Below are positions 21,695-33,965 of a DNA stretch of 64,000 nucleotides, piece by piece. Under the pieces are notes generated by a model. That model made no database searches. It was not told where the DNA came from and saw only the letters and a program-made list of their open reading frames with translations. The DNA is from Macquaria australasica. Taxonomy: Eukaryota; Chordata; Actinopteri; Centrarchiformes; Percichthyidae. Within the stretch, counting starts at the first letter, position 1. Each line of letters starts with the position of its first letter. A program made the translations under genes and the position numbers. The DNA lies in the NCBI GenBank assembly GCA_005408345.1, contig SEMN01000480.1, positions 310,001 through 374,000 on the forward strand, in the 5' to 3' direction.

Positions 21695-22779
21695 TGGATT
21701 GATTGTGCTTATTATGTACATGCAAATAGATGTGTACTTGTGTGCATGGGGCTGTATTCATCTGTGTATTTCCATCTCTCCCATACAACTTGAAATTCAG
21801 TCTCTCTGACTGTAATGTACCTGCTCACATACTGCAGTCTGTCTTCTCACTTCTAATCTCTCAGCCAGCCTCATCATCCTCCTTTCCACCTCCTCCTCCT
21901 CCTCTTCCCCAGGCTGCTGAAAAGCTGTCATTGATGAGAACACTGTGAGGGGGTGAGAGGTGCTTGGGCCCCATGGGCTCGTGTAGCAGCTCCACTGAAA
22001 GACTCCCATTTAAACACACACACCTGTTAACAAACAGCAACAATGGGCTGCATGGCTGCCAGTTCAGTGAGCTCCATACCCTGACCCCACTCCCACCCCT
22101 CGGCCCCCTGGCGGATATTAAAGAGCCTCTATTTACCCATACTGGCACACAGCTCACAGGCCCCACAGAGGCTGGCCTGCCCAGGGTGTCCTCAATTCAC
22201 CATTGTCCGGTGATGGAGAACTAGGCGGATGGATGGCAAGGAATGCTGAGGTAAAATGGAGTGTTGGAAGGGTGTTCTGTTTGAGATCTGTCTGTAATGT
22301 TGCAGAAGGTGTAGAAAACATCAAATTGAGCCAAATGTTGCCCTCCTTGTCCCCACAGAAACTTGTTGTGGTATATGGATTTTGTGTCATTTTCACTGCT
22401 TTTTTTTGTCTAAATAGTGTCATATCTGTGTTGAACATGCTGTTAGATGTGCCAGCGTTTTGTTAACTGTACTTCTTCTGACGTTTATGTCAGAAAGGAA
22501 ACCACAGGCATAGTTAGTGGCTGCCAAGAGTTCATGGCAACATCCCTTTTTCATCCTTTTTTGATACTGATACATTCTTTCTATCATTATTTAGCAGAGC
22601 TCACCAAGTGTTGGCTTGTTCACCCACTAATAGGGAACGACTCATGAGCAGTGTTGCACCCACCTGTGCTGTTACATTAGTGGGTGCATAAAGTGTGAAC
22701 ATGTTTTGTTATATTCCTTTTGTACTATTTTCAACAAGTCCTCCGAATTAAATGACAAAACAGGTCATCTGTCTTCAAC
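21695..22779. other. Intergenic; TCC-rich tract at 21868-21910
   Basis: A run of TCC/CTC triplets lies at 21868-21910. No other feature is recognised. Confidence 0.5.
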
Positions 22780-23060
22780 AACGCTTATGAGTGCCTCTAT
22801 TCTCACAATGACATTGTTCCAAAATGCACGTTCATTACAAAATTTGTTCAACTGACTGATATGAATTTTCTGATCTGCTACCACAAAATCTTTGGTTAGG
22901 TTTAGGCATAAAAGCTTCTTGATTATGATTAGGGGACAAGAAAATGGGTAGGGGACAGTAAGCAAACAACAGTCTCCCATGTCAAAGTCATATCCACCCT
23001 GACTACCTCCACAAGATGTTTTTGCAGTTTTATAACAATGTCACATCACACGATTTCTGC
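22780..23060 (+). repeat. Dispersed teleost repeat (GGTTAGGTTTAGG type), degraded
   Basis: TTTGGTTAGGTTTAGGCATA at 22890 and the following ATTAGGGGACAAGAAAATGG resemble a common percomorph repeat with alternating GGTTAGG words. It has no definable ends or coding region. Confidence 0.4.
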
Positions 23061-23227
23061 CTTTGCGGACAGAATTCAGAATTCACATGACCACAAAAGG
23101 TACAGTAAACAGTTCATTTTAAGCATTTAAACATGACCAATGTTGTTGTTTTTCTGGTGTGGACAGTCTCACTCTTTTGATCACCACTTATTGAAGTTCT
23201 TACTCTTAACATGATTTAGAATTCTGC

Positions 23228-23745
23228 TAGGGCTGCAACTAATTACTTTATTGTTTTCATTATCGATTAATATTATAATTACTTTTCATATTATGGTTCC
23301 CACGTTTTTTGGTTCGTGACCCCTTAAAATGAAGCAATACTTTATGTGCTTATGACTCCTTTTCACAAGTAATGGCCTTAGTGTGTGGACATTAGTTTTT
23401 TTCTTCATATATTGTTTAATTTGAAGGCTTTTTATGGGCATGAACAGGTGAAAATAACTTATTTTACAAAAAGAAAAGATAGAAAGCATAATTTTGTGCA
23501 ACAGAAATGCTTTTTATTTTTCAAATTTTTGGACCCTTAGATTCACCTTGGGACCCATTGGGGGGTCCTAACCCCCCGGTTGGGAATCACTGATTTAGTC
23601 TATATCAATGTGAAAAATATTGAAAAATGACCAACAATATTCCTGTTGTCTCACCAATTGTCCAAGACTCAAACATATTCATTTTACAATGATATAAAAT
23701 TATTAAAAGCTTGATAATTGACTTGAACGATTAACTGACAACCTG
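23228..23745 (+). mobile_element. Miniature element starting TAGGGCTGCAACTAA, interrupted
   Basis: TAGGGCTGCAACTAATTAC followed by TTTTCATTATCGATTAATAT is the terminal sequence of a well-known fish miniature element rich in CGATTAAT. After an interruption at 23291-23592 it resumes with TTTAGTCTATATCAATG, TGAAAAATGACCAA and AAGACTCAAACATATTCA, and ends near GAACGATTAACTGACAA. The right terminal repeat is decayed. It carries no protein. Confidence 0.6.
23291..23592 (+). mobile_element. hAT-type miniature element inserted in the element at 23228-23745
   Basis: The right end GGTTGGGAATCACTG is the reverse complement of CAGTGATTCCCAACC, a classic hAT (Charlie-like) terminus. The left end, TTATGGTTCCCA then GGTTCGTGACCCC, is the matching inverted repeat with changes. 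Inside the right end, GGACCCATTGGGGGGTCC completes the subterminal repeat. No clean 8-bp duplication remains, so the insertion is old. There is no transposase frame. Confidence 0.65.
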
Positions 23746-26369
23746 CAGACATTTGCCAACTCTTCCAGAATAGTGATAATCAAATCTGGTGATCCCATCT
23801 ATAAAAACTCAAGTGACCTTTCTAATACGATAAAGATATTTGTCATTATTGAGACCAAATGTTTTTGCAGTGTGAACATCCTTAGACATAAAGCCAGCAG
23901 GGACCAGCCACTGCTGATGGCCACCATTCTTCAGATGGGGCCGCTCTCCAGTTCGGCTGTGACCACTCCTTTTGTGTTCGCTGATGGGGGCCAGCCATTC
24001 AACCCTACGGGACGGATAATAGCCTCGCTGGCCTGCTCCCCCTTCCACTCCCCACCTCTGCTCCATCCTCCCATAAAATTCCCCACTTTAATTGCGTTCC
24101 CTGGAAGCCAGTAGGAGAAGAGGAGGAAAAACTTAGAGGGAGGAGGGAAAAGAAAGAACTCTATAGTGGGGAGCCTGTATTCATCCCTGGCCTATGCATT
24201 GCAAACAACAAACTGTGAACCACAGTCTAGGAAGAAAGAGGCACAACGGTCAAAAGCAGTGGAGGACTGGCCCACCAGTCTCCAATTCAGCGGGCCCTGG
24301 CTTCTTTAATAACTGATCGAGTTCACAATTAAACCCCGCTCGCTGGTAATACAAGTCTCCTTAGAGGCTCAATTGCCATTGGTGGGAGACAAGGCCACTG
24401 TTGTGTCCCGGGGATTAAAGCAGGCAGGGGGAATCAAAAGCCATTTTACAATACAGTAATCAGCATGTTTTCCCTCTGAAAGGCCCTCTGCTCCCCCATT
24501 TAGAAAACACAGAGCATTACCTCCTTTCTGCTCTCTACAAAACCCATTGAGCCACCCGCTTTATTATATGGATTAATCCTATGTGTTGTTGGGAGCCCTG
24601 GGGCTCTGTGAAGCAGGGGGGCGGAGGTGAAGAAGTGTCCACTCCAGACAGGTTGGTGAGGGCAGGGAAACCCATAACCTGGCCAAGGACACATTCTCCA
24701 GCTGTCCCCCCACTTTACCCAACCAGCAGTTTGCCTCCTGAGTGCAGATGCACCTCGGCATGGAAAGTTGTAGACTCTCCCTCAATTGGATGGGAGAAGT
24801 AAATAATCATACCATACCGAAGGCCACTGTGACTGATGACAGAAGATATATTGAGACAAGGTTTGTTGTTTGGGTTCCTCCATGGTAAACTATCCAGCAA
24901 TTCCGAATCCAGTTACACAGTCACACTAAAATGCAGTCAATGAAAATTGTGATTAAAATATGCAGTACAAAAAATATATTTTTTAAAGCAAATGAACAAA
25001 AACACAAATAACAACAAAAGAACAATACCCATGACCAAATGGGGGGCTGCACGTGTACTTTAGAAAGTTATTAGAGAGATTTGTGATATTGGTTTGCTGT
25101 TGATAACTACCACTTTTGCAAGATGCTATTATGACAGTAAAGGGGTCACTGGTAAATATCTTTGCAAGTACATGTTAAGTACTGACTTAACTGATTAAAA
25201 AATGGGCATTAAAATTTATTTTGCCTGATGATTGAGTGTGTTATAATAAACTGGTTAAAAGATAGAACAGGAGTTTTAAGAATTCAAAAATGTGTAATCA
25301 ACACAATGACTGAATTATGTAATATGACCAGAGCTTAGTCAACCAAACACCAACTTGACTAAATCTAAATTAAATACCTGAAACAGGACCGGATGTCACA
25401 CCGTGGCAAAAGAATAAGTCTAGACAAAATCCAAATACGGGTGTCAAAATTAACACTGCTGCTGAATGACAAATTATAATACTGATTGGAGTGAAAGGTA
25501 TTTACAAGCCTCAGTCAGGACAATTGGTATGGTATAATATGAAATTCATTATCAGGCATTGCATGATGTGAGACCAAAGACTCAAGATCAAAAAGTCATT
25601 TTTATGGTCAGAAATGTTGACTGATGTAGGAACTCCATGCAGTCTAAAACAAGAAACATCTGGAGGAGAAGGGACGTAGACAGATGTGTTGCAGCAGTGA
25701 AACAACAATGCCATTTTTTCTTAATAATGCTATCAAAGGATCTATTATATGGCCTGTTTTTCCTTTGTGTCTGGGCATAATATATTGTGAAAGGCGAGAT
25801 CCATGTATTACAATGGGGAGAGGAAGTATTCGATGTTGCTCTCCTTCAGCTTCCTGATCAAAACCACATACATCTGATTCGGTTTATCCTGCGTCATCCA
25901 CAGCCATTCGCTTCATTGATCTCCACGAAAGAAAAACCTGCTGCATGTCAAGGACTTCTCATTCTCGACTGCAATGCAAATCAAGAAGCACAAGCCTTGA
26001 TTGTTGAGGATGGGGTGTTTGCAAGAGCACACCGAGGATGGAATAATGGCGTCTGTCATCTGAAACACTGCTGTTCTCAGTCACCAATGTAGTGTCACAC
26101 AACTGAACTTTCGTTAGCATTAGCTTTGTCAACGAGCTACATCGTGTCCAAAGCATCTAATGAGTGACAGCTGAAACTGAAAAGTAATCTGTGTTGACTT
26201 GCACCAAAATGCTTCCTTGTGATCTTCTCATTGTGTTCACACAAGGATAATCTGGGATTTGACATTTGTGGTTGAAATCTACAAAAAAAAACAATCATCA
26301 AAATTGACTCCATTAAGGCGCCAGATCTGAGCTGCTCCAGTGAAGTAACTGATCTCAGTCACCAGCAAT
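23746..26369. other. Intergenic; contains candidate regulatory block
   Basis: No gene is recognised. The block at 24230-24580 is listed separately. The 101-codon plus-strand frame starting at 25787 shows no recognisable motif. Confidence 0.5.
24230..24580. promoter_or_regulatory. Candidate conserved non-coding element
   Basis: Repeat-free and compositionally balanced, with homeodomain-type words (ACAATTAAAC, TTTAATAACTGATCG), a CCATTGG word and TTAATCCTA. No coding potential. Proposed only as a candidate for alignment. Confidence 0.25.
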
Positions 26370-26830
26370 ACATGCGCACCACTCGCAAGTCTTCCGCCTT
26401 GAGCTGCTCTGTTTGCTAATCAAAGGTGACTGGTTAGTGCTTTGGGTTTGAGCCTCTGAGCAAATTTTGTTGGCTGAAAGGCCCAATCAACGACCCAAAA
26501 AAGTGGCTCCACAACAAAAAAATGATAACAAAAGATTGGAATCTGCCATCATTTCAACCCTACTGCCATACAAGAAAGTTGATATTGGACGATTCAGCCA
26601 TTTTTATTCTTATGTTCAATAACAAGGTTTTATTCTTGCTTTCTTGCTATCTGCTCATGGCAACTATGATATGGTTAAGGTTAGGGAAAGATCACGGTTA
26701 TGGCAAGTAACTTATGGTTAAGGTATGGTTAAGGTTAGGTAACCAAAACACTTTTCAAGTTAGGGAAGGCCAACATTAATTGCAGGTCTGTGACTGGACA
26801 CAAACTCTGGTCTCCTGCACACACCCACAC
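26370..26830 (+). repeat. Dispersed teleost repeat with ATGGTTAAGGTTAGG words
   Basis: ATGGTTAAGG recurs at 26663, 26714 and 26725, with GGTTAGGGAAAGATCACGG and GGACACAAACTCTGGTCTCC downstream. This order matches a common fish repeat. Part of the 5' side (GGTTAGTGCTTTGGGTTTGA) may belong to it. Its class and exact ends are unknown. Confidence 0.4.
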
Positions 26831-27419
26831 CCATCCACCATTATTACTTTTTGTGAAAGCTTTTCTCACCGCATCATGGGCCTGTTTCGTGTTCCATGAT
26901 ACAGCAGTTCACACATAATGAATCATTATGTGCAAATCTTGTGCAATTGCTTCTGGGCTGCATCTACTTTGTCCTATTGTGTTAAACCACTGACCAAGGC
27001 ATGAAAGGAGTAAAGCTGTATGCACTGATACTAATTCTCATGCAAATACTTCTCAGAAGTCACTCAGAACCTTGGACTCCTCCTCATCTATCAGGTTTCT
27101 CAAACACACCCAGCCGACCAATTAGCCATTAGATTTAGAATCTAACATACTGATATTCTACTACATATACTAATGCTTTATGCACTAATCTGCACCATTG
27201 GAGGCGATTATCAGTGTGTTGAAACAGCCCATTAAAGGCACCGCGATGACATCATTCTCACCCACCCACCACATCTCTGTATGTTATCTTCTGCATCTTA
27301 AAACATCACTTTGCAGAAAAGAGAGTGTAGCACAGTAAAGTAGAAATCCATCCGATGCGTGGGCAGAATGGCCAAAGACAAACTTCTATCAATTTGAAGA
27401 CGCTCCCCCACATTCCTAA

Positions 27420-27440
27420 CCCCCCCCCCCCCCCCCCCCC
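27420..27440 (+). repeat. Poly(C) tract of 21
   Basis: Twenty-one consecutive C residues (G on the minus strand). Runs of this length can form i-motif/G-quadruplex structures and are prone to length error in assemblies. Confidence 0.9.
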
Positions 27441-27666
27441 ATTGCTTTCTGTGCTCAGGCTCTGTGTTTGAATCAGAAATGAAAAATTCCAAAGAACAAA
27501 ATGGAGGTCTTCTTGAAGTGCTTTTAGGCAGTGGGGAAGATGATGGTACTGTGTCTCCAGGCCTGTTCTGTGTGTGGCACATCGTGTATCATGACAGATT
27601 GTTACTTCAGAGACATCTCATGTCTCTCTTGTCTCTATGTTGGGTTGTTTCTTTCATAAGGACGGT

Positions 27667-27758
27667 AGAGGGATGAGAGAGATGGTCAGAGGGGAGAGGG
27701 AAAGAGACTAGAAGGTGGGAGGGATGGAGGGAATAAGGAGGAGAAGAAGAGAAAGATC
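27667..27758 (+). repeat. Polypurine tract (GA-rich)
   Basis: About 90 bases that are nearly all A and G (GAGGG, GGAGAGGG, GGAGAAGAAGAGAAAG words), with only a few T and C interruptions. Confidence 0.8.
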
Positions 27759-27811
27759 TTCAGTGAGTTTGGCAGCTTTCCACAGAAACCATTAAACACG
27801 ATGAGCATGGT

Positions 27812-27818
<7 letters not shown>

Positions 27819-27849
<31 letters not shown>
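27819..27849 (+). repeat. (GT)n microsatellite
   Basis: GT dinucleotides from 27819 to 27849, ending in GCGCATGC. Confidence 0.9.
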
Positions 27850-27852
<3 letters not shown>

Positions 27853-28589
27853 ATGCAGGTGTATTTGTATGTGTTTGTGTGCTCTGCTCTTCTCTCTCCC
27901 AGGTACCCACTCACTCCGCCTGGCTGGAGAAAACACACTAGAAAGTGGTAGTCTCCCTCCCTTGGGGTGGGTTGGTGCAATACTGTATGTACCTGAAGAC
28001 GTCAGCACTGACATCCATATCTGCTTTTAACGGTGACACAACAGCCTTGTCCACCATAGATATTTTTTTTGTGTTTTTATGTAACAGCCTTAATGAGAAA
28101 GTTGATAAGAAAGAATATGTACAGAAGGTGCCGACAACGTGCACTCTGCCATTTCTGTTATTAGGCTGTATGACAGGTGAGGAGAATAAAAGCCGCGATG
28201 GAAGATGTCTCTAGGTGCAGTAAAGATCCATTTAGAAAACTGAGGGAAACTTCAGTATTTGTCAACCTGGGTGTTGAACTGATATTTTTGTCCATTCTGA
28301 CTATTGGCCATAATAACATTTTACTCGGTATTTTTGTTGCAGATGACTAGATGGCAACTGTTTTGGCCCCCCTTGTCAAGATTTATTATGTCTGAGTTAT
28401 GAGCAGTTTAAAAAAAAAGGTGGTTTTCCCTTGTCAAATTGTCAATTTGTTTTATTTGAAAACTATTTTGAAGCCTGAAACAGTAAACCCAAGCAGGATT
28501 TATTATTAAAAAAGGAATTAAAAAAGCTTTTAATTTTCTCCTATCCTGTTAATCATTTTGTGACCTTTAATGCGTCTCTTGACTCCTTT

Positions 28590-28956
28590 GGGAGGCCCGA
28601 TTAGACTGCAGCTCGGGCTGCATGTTTCTGTCCGACCTCCAACGCAAATTCGAAATCCCTCCATAACACCGATTTCCCTGCGTGGTTTTCAGTAGTTTTT
28701 TTTAACTTCCCCGTTGACAAATTTTGTTTGACGTCCTCCATTTAGCTAGGCTACATGAATATTTACTGCCTGTGTGTTGCATTCATGTGTTGTCACGTAA
28801 ATAACAAACCCCAGCACTGAACAGGACGCTTCATTTCAAGTACGACATGACCAAACGCGACCTGATCCCAAACATAATTTCAAAATTTTTGTCCAAACCT
28901 GGTCTGACCCGTCGGTTATCCACCCTTGATCTCAATCCCCAGGTTGAGAACCACTG
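28590..28956 (-). mobile_element. hAT-type element, one terminus preserved
   Basis: On the plus strand the segment ends CCAGGTTGAGAACCACTG at 28939-28956, the exact reverse complement of the hAT terminus CAGTGGTTCTCAACCTGG. No matching left terminus was found within several hundred bases, so the left boundary given is a guess. The interior encodes nothing recognisable. Confidence 0.5.
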
Positions 28957-29480
28957 TTGCAGAGATTTGGGAAATGCAGACTCTAGCAAGACCAATGTCA
29001 AGAGAGTTGCAAGCATCCTACATCCAAAAATGTAAAAAATCCCTGTAACTGCTGTAAAAAAAACTGCTTAGCAGTTGTAGACCAGTTACCCAAAACTGGT
29101 GTCTCCCTTTTGTACAGTGAACTTTAGAAACCAGCAGACACGAACCATCTTCTAACGTTTGCCCCTACTTCTCTACATGCACACAAGCTACATTGAAGGC
29201 AATCAACTTCCCCACACTAATGTAAAGAAACCAGTGTGCGCACAAACACGGCAGATTAATCAGCTGGCAAATTGACCCAGAAGTGGAACCACTATGCTAT
29301 GCATTTCACTACAAGAGTGAGAGGAATTCCTGAGGGGCTTAAACTCCTTGCCCCAGTCAATGTTATTCTTGCTGAGTCCACGTTTCCCAAATGGAGGTGG
29401 GAACTATTACCAATAGTCATAATGGACACACATATGAGAATAAGGTCCAGGTTGACAAATACTGGAATTTCCCTTTAAGA
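28957..29480 (+). repeat. Possible dispersed repeat ending AATTTCCCTTTAAG
   Basis: The right end, ACTGGAATTTCCCTTTAAG, resembles the TTAAAGG-type termini of the miniature elements elsewhere in the window. The interior (ACCAGTTACCCAAAACTGG, then CATTGAAGGCAATCAACTTC) has a repeat-like feel, but no left terminus was found. Confidence 0.3.
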
Positions 29481-29709
29481 AAATAAATTCCCAAGAAAAT
29501 CTTTCTTGGAATAGTATTTCTCAGCCCGAAAACATACAAACTAATGAAATGAGTAGCAGGTTATGTGTTGTTGTTCAAGTGTAGACATGTCATGAATGCT
29601 GATACTCTCCTCAGCCAAAGCACTGGTGAGACTAAGGACTCTGTGATTAATATTCCGTGGCTGCACTTGTTAGCATGCATCATCTGGTCCTTACTCACTC
29701 TCATACAAA

Positions 29710-29756
29710 TACACACACACACACACACACTCATGCCTAGACCCACACACACACAC
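29710..29756 (+). repeat. Two short (CA)n tracts
   Basis: AC repeats at 29710-29730 and 29743-29756, separated by TCATGCCTAGAC. Confidence 0.9.
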
Positions 29757-30524
29757 TATCCTCCCACTCTGCTGCTTGGCCTCAAGTGCTGAAGGGAGAT
29801 TAGATGCTGGGAGAGGCAATGCTCCCCATTACTCTCTTGTTCGGTGGCCCAAAGGTGAAATGAAAAATAGCCCTGTGGTCCTAATCCTGAAGACACTCAA
29901 CACACTCATATTGTCCTCCTAGCGTGCACTTCTTTTGGCTTCCAGCGCTGCCATGGTGACTGGCGGCTATAAAACCATTAGTGGATTTGTTGTGAAAGCA
30001 GCATGGACGCACGCATTCGAAATACAGGACACACAATTTATAACTGCAACTAGACAAACATGTGGTCCCCTCTTGAACTCTTCTTATGTTTTACTGTGAT
30101 TACAATGATCACTCTTCTTTTAACATGTGCTGTCAAGATGAAAACATATGAGTTTAGTGCAAGAAAAACACTGTGAGGTGAAGTGAAAATCCCCTCGATA
30201 TGGGATCCCAACGATGAGTGGTGCTAGAAACCAGGCTCCATGCCAAGAAACCATTACTAATCCCTCAGGGCTGTTAGACTAAGGAGTGTGTGTGCATGTT
30301 ATACGAGTGCGAGTATTATCCAGCATGCATGCGAGTATGTCAATGCGTGTGTGTTTCCCAGCTCATGAATTTGTGCCTCCTCATGACCACCCTCACTTCT
30401 AAAAGAGTCACAACATCTAGTTAAACATTGTAAGAGCGCTGAACGAGCTTCAAACACCTGGCAGGAGTGGAGCAAAATTGTATGTGTACTTAAGCGTGGA
30501 CAACATTTCCATACAGATATCAAC

Positions 30525-30545
30525 GTGTGTGTGTGTGTGTGTGTG
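30525..30545 (+). repeat. (GT)n microsatellite
   Basis: About ten GT units. Confidence 0.9.
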
Positions 30546-30666
30546 GAACTGAGTTGGAGGTTTCAAAACCATCCTGATTTAAAGCAACAATCAAAGAGTA
30601 CAAATCCAAACAAAAGCTCATTTAAAGCATGAGTAACTAATCAAAATTGTTTATACATAGTTAATA

Positions 30667-30960
30667 TCATTTATGAGTTCCTTTACAACTGCTGGCACAT
30701 TTATAGCGAGCGCAAAATATGCCGTGACAGCTAATGTGCGAATAAATACATCTTTCCATCTCGTTTTCCTTACAGCCCCAGTGACAGCCATAAAATCTGT
30801 TTTTGAAAACATGATTGTGTTTACCAATTAAAGGTCCATGAACTCTGTCCTGCGACTTAGCAAACCCAAATAAAAACAGCCTAACCGTGTGTTGCCAAAC
30901 GCACAAGGCCACGGCAAACCTTCCCATGCATGTCTGCATGACAGCCTCCAATATCCTCAC
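30667..30960. promoter_or_regulatory. Candidate conserved non-coding element
   Basis: Repeat-free and evenly composed, with a HOX/CDX-like CCATAAA at 30788-30794, TTACCAATTAAAGG (homeodomain plus CCAAT) around 30821-30834, and GCGAATAAATAC. The 121-codon minus-strand frame covering it has no recognised domain. It has the character of an enhancer core, but conservation is untested. Confidence 0.3.
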
Positions 30961-33704
30961 AGAAACCACAGGAAGATGAATGAACACCCACCAGAGCGCA
31001 CACACACACGTACACACATAGACACGCAGCACAGCACAGAAGAAAAGGGAGTGCCAACATCAAGCTGGTGGGTAAAGTCAAGTTCAAAGGTCAACGCTGG
31101 ACTGGCTTGTGGTTCAATTTGGCATTCAGGCACTAATTCACAACATGTTTGGTTGTTACAGTTGAAAGGCTTCACTGGTCTCTTAAGAAGTGCATAAGTC
31201 CATTTTAAGTTCTAGTTTTTAACAAAATACAGATTGCACATTAAGATCATCTGTCCCTGATTAGCTAATCATGTTTTGATCGTATTCCAGTAAAAATTAA
31301 GAGCAGGTGGTTAGGTCGTCTTTTGTCTTTTTATTTCCTGAAATTCAGCTTCACCATATTTTTTTTTTCCTTCTCAGAAAGCAAAATATTGCCTTTTTGT
31401 TTGCCAAGAGCATAACATTTGCTTATTTGCTAATCATATGTTCAAAACAAAATACAGAGTGCATGTTGAGCTCACAGGCTCGACCGCAGGCATGACAAAT
31501 AACATGAATTCACCCAACATCATCAAATGCGCCTCACAAGAAGCCAAGGCATAAGCAAACACAAATAAAATGGCGTGCAAGTCTTTTTCCCCCCACTGTT
31601 TGGAGGAAAGCGCAACCCAATGCTCTGTGAATGAACCCGCTATAAAAACATCCTCATAGAGTCTGCCAATTGAAACATTAAAGAGCAAGAATTACAAGGA
31701 CACCTCTCGCATCTGTCTGGCCCAGCTCAAACTCAGAGTTCAACACATTTAGCTCTAATTGAACGAGCTGGACAGAAATACTCTGTTGGCATCAGTTCAC
31801 TCTGCAGCCTAATGTCTCCTAATTGATTACCACATATCCATGGAGCCAAAATAATTTCACACACACACACGCACACACATATATATACACATACACTCAA
31901 CCACCTCCAAACCTACAGTGCATATCTCATTAACCATGCCACTAAGTGTACACTTAACTGTCCAAAACCTTTTAGATCTGGCTATTTGTCACAGTGTCCT
32001 AATGTTCCGGTCACAGTGCTGAGTTATTAATCAAAGCAGGTCAGAGAGGACTGTGTGGTCCGACGCTTTAATGTCTGAGACCTTAAACTGAGCTGTTTTT
32101 CCCACAGAATCTGTGCCAGACCGTAATATCAATTTTCAATTCATGAAAAACCTCTATCAGGTAAATGATGAGGATATGCCAGCCAAAGTGGTATATTTTT
32201 GTTATCAGTAATGCAGGCAATTATTTTACTACACAGTACTGTACATAAAACAGTAAAATCTCAAATTATACCTATCCATAGAGCCTATATTAATGTAAAT
32301 GAACCTTTCAAGTTTAGCAATTTTCAACAGTGCAATAGTCCAGTTTTCAATGGATGGAGTGGCGCTATCTCTTTTTTACAGAAAATGTCTTTTTCTATAT
32401 TTGGTAACAGCCACCAGAGGTTTGATTTATAATTTACAAATTGGATCCAGGAGCAAAATGGGATCAACAAAGCTGAAAAAAATATATTCTGAAGCTTAAC
32501 AGGTATGGGTAAAGATACTAAAATAAGGAGAAAGTTATCACAAGGAAACAAAAAAGAGTCACTGAGGCAAAGAGTCTCAGTGGCTAACTTTTGTCAGATC
32601 ACAAAATGATAAAAAACAAAAACAAAAAAAAAACGACTTCATTTTGGCAAATATTTCACATTGTACGGATTGCTATTCTATGAAGCAAACTCACAAGAGC
32701 AGAACGCCAAAAGAAAACCAAAGTTTTAGTGAACCTGTGGCTACATGCGCATAGATGAACATACACACACACACACAGACATCCAGCATCTGAGTGTGTA
32801 AGAAGAGTGTGTTTGTCCTTGTGAATGACACTCGGTGGATGTGATGAGAGAGAAATATGGCACGACTGCAGGTGTGCCTCCATCTCATCCAATGAGAATG
32901 GATACGCCTCACTGCCATCCATTCCAACAACACTCCTGCCTGGGACACACACTGGAGCTCTCATCAGTCATTTCCACAATCTGTTGATGGATCTATATTG
33001 TTACAGTATAGTTTCCTCTTATGGCTTACAACCGAGGAGTTAGTGCTGTAGGTTGGCTTACAATTGTGTCAATTATACTCTGTCAGTGAAAGTACTGCAT
33101 TACTAGGACGTGTCTTTGAATGGTAGATGCATATGAAGAGTTTTTTGTTTAATGAAAAATACAGTAAAAGTAAAATTCACTCTTTTGTGGCTTTTTGTGG
33201 TAATTTTTTCTCTCTTTCATCGCATTGTACTTAACTATTTAAATCTAAAATTAACTCACATCATTTTGCAGTTAAATATAGATATTGCTGCTGTGGGGTC
33301 AGACATCTCTATCATTCAAATTACTGTATATCTAGCACCATTCACTTTATGCGCAACTTGACATCATTCCAGTTTCTTAGCGTGTTCATCTCATCTCATA
33401 TGATTGATGATTTCCTACTTTTTGGAGCCGATAACCCTAACTGCTCACTGTATGTTGGCTCTTTAAGCGACTCACAATCTGTCATGGTTTTGAATAGCCA
33501 TTGTACCAACGCAGGTGACTGTGTGTGCTGCTGTCTGCAGAAATAAGATAAAATTGGTAACTAACAGAATATCAAATTGAGAGCATGTTGTCACATGTTT
33601 AGAAATATACTGGTAAACTGTATTAGACCATTTAATGTATTCGACAATGAAAATTATTTTTATTTACACTTTCATTCTACCAAATTTGCCATTCAAAGTG
33701 ACTG
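30961..33704. other. Intergenic; short CA tracts, possible regulatory sequence
   Basis: CA tracts at 31859-31890 (running into ATATATA) and 32762-32778. The stretches 31480-31560, 31740-31850 and 32000-32160 are repeat-free and balanced, but nothing specific can be said of them. No exon is recognised. Confidence 0.5.
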
Positions 33705-33965
33705 CAGACTCATTACAGTGGGGTTCTAATCCTTCTTCAGTGGTAACGGGTGGTCTACTATTTGCATAAGCCAACTGGCCTCAGAGGGAATTACAAACTG
33801 GAGCCGGCAGCCCTTTATTGCCTGATCCATGTCAGTACCTCCATCTTGTCAGCTTAGCGTCAGACATGCAGACCATTTAAGTGGAAGAGTGAGCCAGCAT
33901 TAAGGAAGGATTATAGAATCTCAGAGGTTAAACATTGCCTGACCTGGTCCTTTTTCTGCCAGGAG
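33705..33965. promoter_or_regulatory. Candidate conserved non-coding element
   Basis: Repeat-free block with words such as TATTTGCATAAG (POU-like), GGAATTACAAACTGG and TTTATTGCCTGATCC, in a neighbourhood of lower complexity. Candidate only. Confidence 0.25.

Larger units (their letters stand above)
26831..28589. other. Intergenic with several simple-sequence tracts
   Basis: Holds a C21 run, a long polypurine tract and a GT microsatellite within about 430 bases (listed separately). No gene is recognised. Confidence 0.5.
29481..30666. other. Intergenic; CA and GT microsatellites
   Basis: CA tracts at 29710-29730 and 29743-29756 and a GT tract at 30525-30545. No gene is recognised. Confidence 0.6.

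Noticed and set aside
23291..23600. An 8-bp target duplication for the inner miniature element
   Set aside because: The best flanking octamers match at only about 4 of 8 positions, no better than chance.
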